Source: an uncultured Balneola sp.
GTDB lineage: Bacteria; Bacteroidota; Rhodothermia; Balneolales; Balneolaceae
Reading direction: 5' to 3'
Length of the DNA: 64,000 bases
Assembly (NCBI GenBank): GCA_902529365.1
Contig: CABZWK010000005.1
Span: 62,001 to 126,000 of the forward strand
Below the pieces are notes generated by a model that ran no database searches, was not told the DNA's origin, and was given only the letters and a program-made list of their open reading frames with translations. A program made the position numbers and the translations under genes. Below, piece by piece: positions 55,525-64,000 of the stretch; positions within the stretch are counted from its first letter, which is position 1, and each line of letters starts with the position of its first letter.

Positions 55525-58500
55525 CTATTTGACCAGAAGCAATTTTTTGGTCAATATATGCCTATCATAAATTAATCTGTATATATAAACTCCACTAGAA
55601 TAATCGGCTGCATTAAAGCTTAGGCTATGGGATCCGGCTCTTAATTGTTCATTTACTAATGTTTCTACCTCTTGACCTAATATGTTAAATACAGATAGTT
55701 TTACATTACCATTAGAGGGCAAACTAAAATTGATTTGAGTGGTTGGATTGAATGGATTGGGATAATTTTGTGCTAGATATAAATCATTTGGGACGAAATT
55801 TTCAATATCATTACTTATGCTTAATATTTCTGAGTCTGGAATTAGGGAATTTGTTGGTATAACATTTTTTGGTGTTGAACTGCTCCAGCGTAAAAACATA
55901 CCTGCTTCACCATTATCATGGCTATACTCAACTTGAATTTTATAAGTTGAATTTGCAGATAAAGTAATAATCCCAGTCTCCGAAGTGCCACCGCTTAGGA
56001 CTTGCTCATTGTTCAACCAAATTTTAGCATTTCCGTTAATAGGTTCTGAATATAGTTTATAAGAACCACTACGCTCCACTTTAACTTCTCCCTGCCATCG
56101 TATACTAAATCCACTTTTCCCAATTGTTTCATTTACTCCTCTATTCCCCCAATTAAAAGCGATCATTGGATCTTTACGGATTAATTTTTCTCCAGTAAAA
56201 TCGGAATTTGAATAATAGGTAGCTGCTAATCCTCTTAAGGAGTCTTGATTACTTGAAGCAACACCTTTACCATGAAAATCAATAAAATTTATATTCCCAA
56301 GTCCATCACTACCATCACTACTTTTGAATACAAAGTAAAGATCTAGTAATTCCTCAGTCTTTTTAAGACTGGTAGTAAAGAAATCAAAATTTTGCCAACC
56401 ACCTGTTAACTGAGTTCCTATGGTACCTAAGAGCTCCCCATTAATATCATTTGCTCTAATTTCAATGTTGGCTGCATATGGTTGAGAAGCATATCGTATG
56501 GTTGCAAAGTCAATATTGCTCAAGTTCATATTCTCGTATTTAAGGGCAGAGTTAGGTTTAGACCATCCAATGTTTAGTCCTCCCCCTAAAAAATCACTTG
56601 TATTTTCGGCTTGAAGATCGATTAGTTCATTTGCATGTTGTGCTTGTTTACGTTTCATGTTTAGCACTACGACATCACTCCCCTTTAACCCTTTACCTAA
56701 TCCTGCACCATCATCTTCAAAGGTCGCGCCAAAGACATAAAAGACGTTGTCTGGACCGTCACCATGAGTTTCAGCTTCAAAGTTTCCTTCACATCCACTC
56801 CTTGGTCCTGTGCCATGAGCATGGTCATCATGCCCTATAGATGGTTCTACTACTATATCTTCACAAGAAATACCATCCCCAATAGTACCTTGTTCAGCAT
56901 CCGTTACTTCGACTTCATAGTCAATTATGTCAAAATCTTCATAAAACCCGCCATGTATTGGTTTAACTATAGTTACTTCTGGAGCGCTATTACCAACAAT
57001 AATTTGAATTTGAGCTACAGATGAAGCACCTTCGGGATCACTTACGGTTAGGGTGGCTAGATACTCTCCATTCTCAATGTATGTATGGGTAGTAATAGCA
57101 GTCGTTGCATCTTCTATTTGATCTCCATTGAAATCCCAAGAATAACTGAGCACATCATCGGCATCAGGATCAGTAGAATCGTCACCTCGGAATTCAATTG
57201 TTAATGGGGCTAATCCACTTTGTATGTTTGCACTGGCTCTAGCTGTTGGGCTACGATTAGCAAGATTTTGAGCGAATTCTATCTTTATTATACGATCATC
57301 TTGGTTATCCTCGAAAAATCCAGTACCCCACTCTATAATGTATACTGCACCGTCAGGACCGATCTGCATGTCAATGGGACGAATGAGTGGCTCACTTTGG
57401 AAAAATGGATTAATTTGAAATAGTTCGCCTTCCTGATTAAAACGGACTTCTTTCACCCAGTTTCGGGTCCATTCTAAAATAAAGAGGGAACCATCATAGT
57501 ATTCAGGTAAGCTCCCAGTTTCAGTTAAAGTGGAGTCATAGTAAAAGTAGTCCCCTGCAATAGCAGTTCGTTGACCTTCGCCTAATTGAGGCCACTTTTC
57601 TGTAAATCCATAGTTGTAGGCAATCCAAGCAGGTTGTGAGGGTGGAAGGGTATCAACTCCGGTATTATTCGGTGAATTATTGATAGGTTCGGCACAATTA
57701 TAGGCTGGTCCTGAGTTACCTGTGGCAAAATCGTATTCGCGGTACGGTAGATTTTCAGCAATACAAAAGGGCCATCCAAAATTACCAGCAGAACTGGTAC
57801 GGTTAAACTCATCGTATCCCTTTGGACCTCTTGCCCCATTATCTCCACCGGCATCAGGACCTACATCACCCCATATGAGTTCACCAGTACGCTTATTCAC
57901 GGCCATTCGGAATGGATTTCGAGTACCCATCACGTACACCTCAGGTAAGCCCTCTTCTTCGGTGGCAAATAGATTCCCTTCAGGAATGGTGTAGCTACCA
58001 TCTTCTTGTGGGCGTATACGTAAGATTTTGCCTCTAAGATCGTGAGTATTTCCAGAAGTTCCCTGGGCATCGAAATAAGCGCGGCCAGGACGTTCATCAA
58101 TAGGAGCAAACCCATCAGCTTCAAATGGATTGACATTATCGCCTGTGGTAATATATAAATCTCCGTTGGGTCCAAATTCCAAATCACCACCTGAGTGACA
58201 GCATTGGTCGCGTTGAGTTGGGATTCGTAGTATGATATTCTCGGAATTCATATCAAGTGTTTCCCCATCAAATGTAAACCGAGAAACTCGTTGTTCACTC
58301 ACGCTGCTAGGGGAGTAAAAAACATAAACATAGTTATTGGTCTGGAAATCTGGATCTAATACAATCCCTAAGAGCCCGTCTTCACGGCCACTATCTACAT
58401 CAAAATCGGCGGCAATACTATTTAGACCGGTAGACTTTTTCCATAATTTCATTTTTCCACCTCGTTCAATATAGAGCACATCAAAATTAGGGAGTACGGC

Positions 58501-59316
58501 GAGTGCCATAGGAAAGGAGGGTTTTCCATCGATGACCGTTACCTGATACTGCCGGTCATTAGTCGCATCAAATTCACCTTTGATATCCCCGGATGCATAC
58601 ATAATTCCACCCAAGATATGCTTCAAAAAATCAGGCTCAGAATAGGACTCGTCGGTATGTCCCCCGCCAGTGTACCAAGAGCGGCCCCCGTCAAACTCAT
58701 GCATCCAAGCTATGGGGTGATCATAACCCATATTTCCGCCAGAATAACTACTCTCATCCAGTGTGGCTAAAACATGTACCTTACCTCTAGGATTTTTGTT
58801 GTAGTTATACCATTCGTCGGTCCGTTCCCAGTATTCTGGTAGGTGCATGGTGGATGGATGAATCCTATCCGCAACTTCAATAGTTGCAGTTTGTATAGCT
58901 GGATGGCTATCGAAATAAGCCCCCACTAATTCCCCATACCAAGACCAATTGTATTCGGTATCCGATGCGGCATGTATTCCAACAAAACCACCACCATTGC
59001 GGATATACCGTTCAAATGCATCTTGTTGGTTAGTATTAAGTACATCTCCAGTAGTACTGAGGAAAATTACCGCATTAAATTGTTGTAGATTTTCAAGGTT
59101 GAACAAACTCGCATCTTCAGTAGCTTCAACAATGAAGCTATTTTCGTTGCCTAATTGCTCAATAGCCGCAATACCGGCAGGTATGGAGCTATGCCGGAAT
59201 CCTTCAGTTTTCGAAAAAACGAGTACTTTAAATGTTTGCGAATATAAAGATGTTCCTAGAATGGTAATTAGTAAAAAGAAACTAGCTAAACGCTTAAGTA
59301 ATTTTATAATAATCAT
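55525..59316 (-). CDS. ThuA/glucose-sorbosone dehydrogenase/PKD/PA14 fusion with T9SS sorting tail
   Basis: A 1263-aa secreted protein. Domains in order: signal peptide (1-26); ThuA-like domain (about 28-245; KVLVFSKTEGFRHSSIPAG, GIHAASDTEYNWSWY); a PQQ-type glucose/sorbosone dehydrogenase propeller (about 260-690; GLLGIVLDPDF, CCHSGGDLEFGPNGDLYI); a PKD domain (about 710-790; YSWDFNGD, NGEYLATLTV); a linker rich in His/Asp; a CBM6-like region (about 900-1070); a PA14 domain (about 1078-1180); and a T9SS tail beginning NYPNPFNPTT. It likely oxidises sugars at the cell surface. Confidence 0.88.
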   Translation of the reverse strand: MIIIKLLKRLASFFLLITILGTSLYSQTFKVLVFSKTEGFRHSSIPAGIAAIEQLGNENSFIVEATEDASLFNLENLQQFNAVIFLSTTGDVLNTNQQDAFERYIRNGGGFVGIHAASDTEYNWSWYGELVGAYFDSHPAIQTATIEVADRIHPSTMHLPEYWERTDEWYNYNKNPRGKVHVLATLDESSYSGGNMGYDHPIAWMHEFDGGRSWYTGGGHTDESYSEPDFLKHILGGIMYASGDIKGEFDATNDRQYQVTVIDGKPSFPMALAVLPNFDVLYIERGGKMKLWKKSTGLNSIAADFDVDSGREDGLLGIVLDPDFQTNNYVYVFYSPSSVSEQRVSRFTFDGETLDMNSENIILRIPTQRDQCCHSGGDLEFGPNGDLYITTGDNVNPFEADGFAPIDERPGRAYFDAQGTSGNTHDLRGKILRIRPQEDGSYTIPEGNLFATEEEGLPEVYVMGTRNPFRMAVNKRTGELIWGDVGPDAGGDNGARGPKGYDEFNRTSSAGNFGWPFCIAENLPYREYDFATGNSGPAYNCAEPINNSPNNTGVDTLPPSQPAWIAYNYGFTEKWPQLGEGQRTAIAGDYFYYDSTLTETGSLPEYYDGSLFILEWTRNWVKEVRFNQEGELFQINPFFQSEPLIRPIDMQIGPDGAVYIIEWGTGFFEDNQDDRIIKIEFAQNLANRSPTARASANIQSGLAPLTIEFRGDDSTDPDADDVLSYSWDFNGDQIEDATTAITTHTYIENGEYLATLTVSDPEGASSVAQIQIIVGNSAPEVTIVKPIHGGFYEDFDIIDYEVEVTDAEQGTIGDGISCEDIVVEPSIGHDDHAHGTGPRSGCEGNFEAETHGDGPDNVFYVFGATFEDDGAGLGKGLKGSDVVVLNMKRKQAQHANELIDLQAENTSDFLGGGLNIGWSKPNSALKYENMNLSNIDFATIRYASQPYAANIEIRANDINGELLGTIGTQLTGGWQNFDFFTTSLKKTEELLDLYFVFKSSDGSDGLGNINFIDFHGKGVASSNQDSLRGLAATYYSNSDFTGEKLIRKDPMIAFNWGNRGVNETIGKSGFSIRWQGEVKVERSGSYKLYSEPINGNAKIWLNNEQVLSGGTSETGIITLSANSTYKIQVEYSHDNGEAGMFLRWSSSTPKNVIPTNSLIPDSEILSISNDIENFVPNDLYLAQNYPNPFNPTTQINFSLPSNGNVKLSVFNILGQEVETLVNEQLRAGSHSLSFNAADYSSGVYIYRLIYDRHILTKKLLLVK

Positions 59317-59367
59317 TTGTGAGTATAAGTTGTTTTGAGGGTAAATAAGAGGCTACCGCCTGTTTAA

Positions 59368-61104
59368 TTAATCGATGGAAATCATTGCGAAACTGAAGTC
59401 ACCTTCAAGAATTTCAACTCGTACAAGTGCTTCACCAGCATTAAAACTTTGCTGGCCAAAATTGATTTGTCCCCAATTTTGATACCCACCTGTGTCGGGT
59501 ACATCTAAATCTGAACCAATTTGTTTTCCATTTACTTTGATACGCATTTTGCCAGCGCCCGTAGAAGCAATAATTGCTTTGGTTGTGTATGATCCAGATT
59601 TAGTAATATTTACGGTATATTCTAGCCATTCACCCGTTTCAATCCAACCAATATTGTAATCAATGGTAGGATCAGAGCATGACTCAATATCTACTCCATC
59701 ATTACGGTAAGACCATCCATTATTACCTGTATTTTGGTTCTCATCGCTACTTACTTGTTTGTACTCGGTATCAGAATAGGAGACTCCTTGATTCCCAATA
59801 TCGTAGTCAACTGCAAATATTTGACCAGGTATTTCAATATTAGTATATGGTTGATTGGTTGTTCCAAATTGATCGGAAAACAGTGAAGCTATCAAGTCCG
59901 GTCGTAAAGTATTTTTTTCAATGGCAAGGTCTTCTGCCATTTGGAATAGACCTCTCCTCGCCTCTTCTGTTGTAGGTTGAGGCCCATTTCCTTTCCAATA
60001 ATTGACAACTTTTTCATAATCTTCATTACTAGATGAGGATAAGGGAGCTCTAGTAGTTTCTAGCTTTTTGTGTGTCCACCAATTCCATCCTATTTCATGT
60101 TGCTCTGCTAGTTGACGCGTCTCATAATACCAAGGGTTTGAATTTTCGCCGGTTTCACCAAGCCACAGAGGTGTATTATGGTCATTTCTCATATTGAGTA
60201 AATATTGAATGGTTCCTTGGTCGGTTTCATTCCAATATTTATGGAAAGCGTACACCATATTATTATCAAATGGAGGATACAACTCATCAAAGGTCGTTGC
60301 CCAATAATTGCCTTCAATAAATAGAATATGGTTAGTATCAATGGCACGTATGGCCGGAACTATTTGATCATAAAAATTTCTTAAGTCGCTAGCACCATAC
60401 CCTGTTGGAGTCACCGGTTCATTCAGAATATCATACCCAATAATGATGGTTTCGTCTTTATATCTTCTAGCTAATTCTTCCCAAATAAGAATGGTCATTG
60501 GCCAGTATGTTTCTTTTTCTGTCCAAAAACGGGCAACTCCATCACTATCAGCAATAGGACCGGCACTTTGAGCTCCTGGAGCCGCATGCATATCTAATAT
60601 TACATCCATACGATGTCTTTTGCACCAAATAAGAACTTGATCAATACGTTCAAATCCTTTTTCTATAAATGTTTCTGAATTTTTATCATAAAAAATATCA
60701 TAATGGAAAGGAATTCTAATATGATCTACGCCCCATTCTTTCATTGCGATTATGTCATCTTCTCTAACATAGTTATCTCGAAATAATTCAAACCATTGAT
60801 CTGCTAGAGAAGCGCCCAAGAGTTCAGTTATCTTTTCTCTAATGGCAGTAGGTCCATAACCCCCTGGCATTCTGAACATGTACCCCTCTGGCATAAACCA
60901 ACCCCCAAGTCCAAGACCCTTAATTACCACAGGGATCCCTTGTCTGTTCAAAATCTCTTTACCATCAACCTTAAAAAAAGTTTCGTCGGCATATCCATTA
61001 ATATCTTTATCGTCTGTATTTTCTTTAACACTTGTTGGAGGATTACATGCTAATATGAAACAAGTGAGTAAAAAGAGAATTGGAATTTTTTTAGAGTATT
61101 TCAT
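59368..61104 (-). CDS. GH5 family glycanase lipoprotein with CBM6
   Basis: A 578-aa lipoprotein (lipobox at C20, FILAC). The GH5 (cellulase-fold) barrel spans about residues 45-400 with GLGLGGWFMPEG near the start, RIPFHYD, acid/base E229 (DILNEP) and nucleophile E317 (WLGETGE). A CBM6 module (about residues 445-578; NIGWIETGEWLEYTVNI) binds beta-glucan chains. It overlaps the GH16 stop (ATGA), so both are translated together. Likely a beta-1,3- or mixed-linkage glucanase or glucosidase at the cell surface. Confidence 0.9.
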   Translation of the reverse strand: MKYSKKIPILFLLTCFILACNPPTSVKENTDDKDINGYADETFFKVDGKEILNRQGIPVVIKGLGLGGWFMPEGYMFRMPGGYGPTAIREKITELLGASLADQWFELFRDNYVREDDIIAMKEWGVDHIRIPFHYDIFYDKNSETFIEKGFERIDQVLIWCKRHRMDVILDMHAAPGAQSAGPIADSDGVARFWTEKETYWPMTILIWEELARRYKDETIIIGYDILNEPVTPTGYGASDLRNFYDQIVPAIRAIDTNHILFIEGNYWATTFDELYPPFDNNMVYAFHKYWNETDQGTIQYLLNMRNDHNTPLWLGETGENSNPWYYETRQLAEQHEIGWNWWTHKKLETTRAPLSSSSNEDYEKVVNYWKGNGPQPTTEEARRGLFQMAEDLAIEKNTLRPDLIASLFSDQFGTTNQPYTNIEIPGQIFAVDYDIGNQGVSYSDTEYKQVSSDENQNTGNNGWSYRNDGVDIESCSDPTIDYNIGWIETGEWLEYTVNITKSGSYTTKAIIASTGAGKMRIKVNGKQIGSDLDVPDTGGYQNWGQINFGQQSFNAGEALVRVEILEGDFSFAMISID

Positions 61105-64000
61105 TTAAGTAACAACATTTTTTTAGTGTCCATCAATTGTCCATTTACGCTAAGTGTATAAAAATACAAACCACTTGATAAATTAGAAGCGTCAAATTGA
61201 AAATTGTGCCTTCCAGTACCCAAATTTCCGAATTTTTGGTCTGAAACCAGCCTCCCAAGTACGTCTCTAACAATAATTTGTACATTGGATGTTTTTTGAA
61301 GCTCAAATTCAATTGAAGTTACTGGGTTAAACGGATTAGGATAGTTTTGAAATAATTTAAAAAACTTGGGATAATCATATTCTTCAAAATTCTGTTCATT
61401 TGACGTTAACGTTTCACCGTCGATCAATACGCTACCTTCGCCATTGTATTGATATAATTTAACGTAGTCTATATACATCTTAGCAGGTAGTGATGCAGTA
61501 ACTTGGTTGGCACTTAAGGCATCGGTAAAATTACCTCCTATAGCTAAGTTAAGAATCATAAAAAAGTCTTGATTGAATGCATTTCGTAGTTCGTTAGAGG
61601 TTGTACCAAATGGTGCTGTATAGAGGTTGTGCTCATTTCCTCCATCCTGAACGGTTAGTCGTATATGATTTTTACTCCAATAGAGTCGATACACTTGGAA
61701 ACGTTCATTTAAATTATCGCTAGAGACATAGGGATTATTATAATTCACATCACCAGCTATTGCGGCTGCACAAGTTTCATTACCAGTCACGCAAGCCGCC
61801 GAAGAGTACCAAATTATATTTGAGCCAACGTATTGATTAGCTGTACTATTTGGGAATCCTTGATGAGTTCGAAATGATTTTTTTTGCCCCATTTCCATTA
61901 GATCAATCTCGCCAGACTTGGGCCATCCAACCTCAGGATGATTGCCACCGAGGAACCATGCTGCTGGCCAAAGGCCTCTTTCTACTTCAGGCACTTTCAT
62001 CCGAATTTCTATTACTCCATACTGAAAGTGTACATTATTTTGAGAGGTAATTCTTCCAGAGGTAAAACTATTGCTCCCTTGCTCCATAGCGGTTATAACT
62101 AAGGCATTATTACCTTCCTCTCCCGGAATTTGCTCAATTGATATATTTTCTTGTGCATAGGACTGAAGTTCTTGATTCCCCCAGCCGCATAAATTTTCGC
62201 CTTGACTACATCCATTTCCTAATTCATAGGACCAATGATTTAGATTGAGACTGGATGATGAAAAATCATCCCACCAAACTAAATTTTGTGGCCTAAAAAA
62301 AACAGAATATATGGCGCTATCTTGTTGGTCTGAAGAAATGCTTTTTATGTACGTGTAATCATTGGATTCAAAATACGTAATGCTCGCATCAGCATTACTT
62401 GCTGTAGCGGAGACATCTGGTCTCGAAGATGAATCACCTAAATTAAATACATAATTCTTTCTGAGAGAGTTAAAATGATTTATTGGTTTTCCATTGACAG
62501 TAATAGAACTAAGAGTGGGGTCAGAAATTTCACTATATAACACAAAATTAATTGTGTAGGTTTTTGTTGTTTTGGCATTCTCTGCTAACACAATAATTTT
62601 TGCTGAACCAGGTAAAGTTGAATTAGGCTCTATAGTATAGGTAGCATTTGTATCAGATAGGATGACTGATATCTGAGGAACCTGTGTAGAATTTGATGGA
62701 AGCGTTACTTTATACTCAAATTGGGTTGGCTTGAAAGATGGAATATGAACATAATTGATATTAATTCCATTAAGAGTAGCATCATCATTAGCATTGGGAG
62801 CACCCTTATAGAAATATAAATTATCAAAATAGAAAGTAGGTTTGTCACCTTTATCTGAATCATCAAATTTGAATTGAAACACTTGTGTTAAATCAACCAC
62901 TGAAGAATACGAGGAAAGTGGTATGTCATAACTTTTCCATTCGCCTTTTGAAATAGATAAGGATACAGGTGTTTCCGATGGCCCTGGACTTATAGCGAAT
63001 AAATTTATGGAACTAGCATTTGCTGTCCATATGTCCACATGTAAATAATCCATTTCAGAAACATTAATTCTTTTGTTAAGGTCTATTCCTTGATAGTTGA
63101 AATTAGTGTATTTGAACACTTCTTCGCCGCCAATATTAACCTGTGAAACTTTTGTAGATTGTCCCCAATTCGGATTAAAGTTGACGTCGGAGAGGTTTTC
63201 AAAGTGTGAACTAAATATAGATATTACATCTTCAGCTGCTCTGTCAGGTGGTGTTGGGCTTGGATTTTCTGGCTCTAAAATAGGATTAAAATATACGATA
63301 TACGTATTAGTAGTAGAGCTATCGCTTGAAATCACCTTAGCACTTGCAATCCCGGGGAGACTAGTAGCTTGAGTAATTTCTAGATGAGCATCAGTATTGC
63401 TTTTCTGAGCTGTTAAAATGGGTAAGTTGGTAGCGCCTGCAGATACATTCAGTGTGTAGTCAAATTTATTTGGATTAAAGCTTTCTATGGTTGTTCCATT
63501 GACACTGAGATCATTTAGGTAAGCATTTTTTTCTAGAGGTGTTTCTGAGCGATAAAAGTAAATATTATCAATAAAAATAGTAGGACTGTTTCCACTCCCG
63601 GCATCATTGAAAGCGGCTTGAAAAATTTCTTTTATATCAACTTGACCATTAAAAGAGGTTAAAGGAATATCAAAACTTAGCCAATTTTCATTGCTAATGG
63701 ATAATGCATAGGTACTAATCGATGGGCCTGGAGATATAAGTTCAAAATTCAGTGCTGTGGCATCTTCCGTCCAAATATCGATATGTATATATTCCATCTG
63801 ACTGGCATCTATACTAGAACCTAGTTCTATTCCTTGATAATTAAAATTACTGTATTTAAGGGTCTTATTACCATTTAAATCAACTTCAGAAACACTTGTA
63901 CTTTGATTCCAATTTGCATAAAAGTTAGTATATGGAATGTCTGAATATGAGTCACTGTAAATGGATATTACATCAATTTCATTGCTGGAGGGAGCGGGAG
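61101..64000 (-). CDS. GH16 family beta-glucanase with repeated binding domains and T9SS tail (5' end outside window)
   Basis: Open to the window edge, so the start is missing; about 966 residues are visible. From the N-side: two copies of a ~110-residue beta-sandwich module (one cut by the edge; core DYLHVDIW, SISPGP-like), three cadherin-like beta-sandwich (PF12733-type) repeats (LNDLSVNG, LNGININ, LSSITVNG), then a GH16 catalytic domain (WWDDFSSSSLN, GLWPAAWFLGG, catalytic SGEIDLMEMG at 61890-61918) and a T9SS tail starting NYPNPFNPVT. This suits an extracellular laminarinase-type enzyme. Confidence 0.9.
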   Translation of the reverse strand, partial: PAPSSNEIDVISIYSDSYSDIPYTNFYANWNQSTSVSEVDLNGNKTLKYSNFNYQGIELGSSIDASQMEYIHIDIWTEDATALNFELISPGPSISTYALSISNENWLSFDIPLTSFNGQVDIKEIFQAAFNDAGSGNSPTIFIDNIYFYRSETPLEKNAYLNDLSVNGTTIESFNPNKFDYTLNVSAGATNLPILTAQKSNTDAHLEITQATSLPGIASAKVISSDSSTTNTYIVYFNPILEPENPSPTPPDRAAEDVISIFSSHFENLSDVNFNPNWGQSTKVSQVNIGGEEVFKYTNFNYQGIDLNKRINVSEMDYLHVDIWTANASSINLFAISPGPSETPVSLSISKGEWKSYDIPLSSYSSVVDLTQVFQFKFDDSDKGDKPTFYFDNLYFYKGAPNANDDATLNGININYVHIPSFKPTQFEYKVTLPSNSTQVPQISVILSDTNATYTIEPNSTLPGSAKIIVLAENAKTTKTYTINFVLYSEISDPTLSSITVNGKPINHFNSLRKNYVFNLGDSSSRPDVSATASNADASITYFESNDYTYIKSISSDQQDSAIYSVFFRPQNLVWWDDFSSSSLNLNHWSYELGNGCSQGENLCGWGNQELQSYAQENISIEQIPGEEGNNALVITAMEQGSNSFTSGRITSQNNVHFQYGVIEIRMKVPEVERGLWPAAWFLGGNHPEVGWPKSGEIDLMEMGQKKSFRTHQGFPNSTANQYVGSNIIWYSSAACVTGNETCAAAIAGDVNYNNPYVSSDNLNERFQVYRLYWSKNHIRLTVQDGGNEHNLYTAPFGTTSNELRNAFNQDFFMILNLAIGGNFTDALSANQVTASLPAKMYIDYVKLYQYNGEGSVLIDGETLTSNEQNFEEYDYPKFFKLFQNYPNPFNPVTSIEFELQKTSNVQIIVRDVLGRLVSDQKFGNLGTGRHNFQFDASNLSSGLYFYTLSVNGQLMDTKKMLLLK

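Overview
The window looks like chromosomal DNA of a free-living, probably marine, Gram-negative bacterium of the Bacteroidota/Balneolota/Rhodothermota group. Balneolota is my best guess, and it is an inference. The reasons are the type IX secretion (T9SS) C-terminal tails with a YPNPFNP motif on two exoenzymes, the WbqC, DUF4956, DUF6580 and NTP_transf_4 families, the metY-metX pair behind a SAM riboswitch, a PASTA-bearing FtsI, and sparse Shine-Dalgarno use. Coding density is high and many genes overlap by a few bases.

Layout. 1-10.8 kb: housekeeping genes on both strands (end of an SLC13 carrier, WbqC protein, gltX, nhaC, a thioredoxin-like protein with a DtxR/MntR regulator, a TolB-like lipoprotein, mutS2, a PhzF enzyme, a TauE/SafE carrier). 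11.0-26.6 kb, minus strand: a complete division and cell-wall cluster in the order mraZ-rsmH-ftsL-ftsI-murE-mraY-murD-ftsW-murG-murC-ftsQ-ftsA-ftsZ, preceded by a consensus-like promoter and three MraZ boxes at exact 10-bp spacing. 26.8-29.6 kb: metX and metY behind a SAM-I riboswitch with a downstream terminator. 29.6-37.7 kb: era, pdxJ, an NlpC/P60 lipoprotein, a GlmU-like protein, glmS and small metabolic genes. 37.8-39.7 kb: DASH cryptochrome, an 88-aa unknown and a DUF2256 zinc protein. 39.7-44.7 kb: an SDR and a DUF6580-DUF4956-membrane fusion-outer membrane factor operon, then yceI. 44.9-45.8 kb: a decayed BrkB gene. 46-51.6 kb: mutS, a GntR regulator and a UPF1-like helicase. 51.68 kb: tRNA-Gly(GCC).

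After the tRNA the DNA becomes AT-rich. It holds a 580-bp gene-poor stretch bounded by an inverted copy of the tRNA tail and terminator, a membrane class III cyclase, and a minus-strand block of secreted carbohydrate enzymes: GH2, a 1263-aa ThuA/sugar dehydrogenase/PKD/PA14 fusion with T9SS tail, a GH5 lipoprotein with CBM6, and a multidomain GH16 with T9SS tail that runs off the window end. This block probably attacks a beta-glucan such as laminarin outside the cell and oxidises the products.

The best candidates for something little described are the DUF4956/membrane fusion/outer membrane factor operon, which lacks a recognisable pump, the cryptochrome-DUF2256 trio, the ThuA fusion protein, and a structured intergenic segment downstream of ftsZ.
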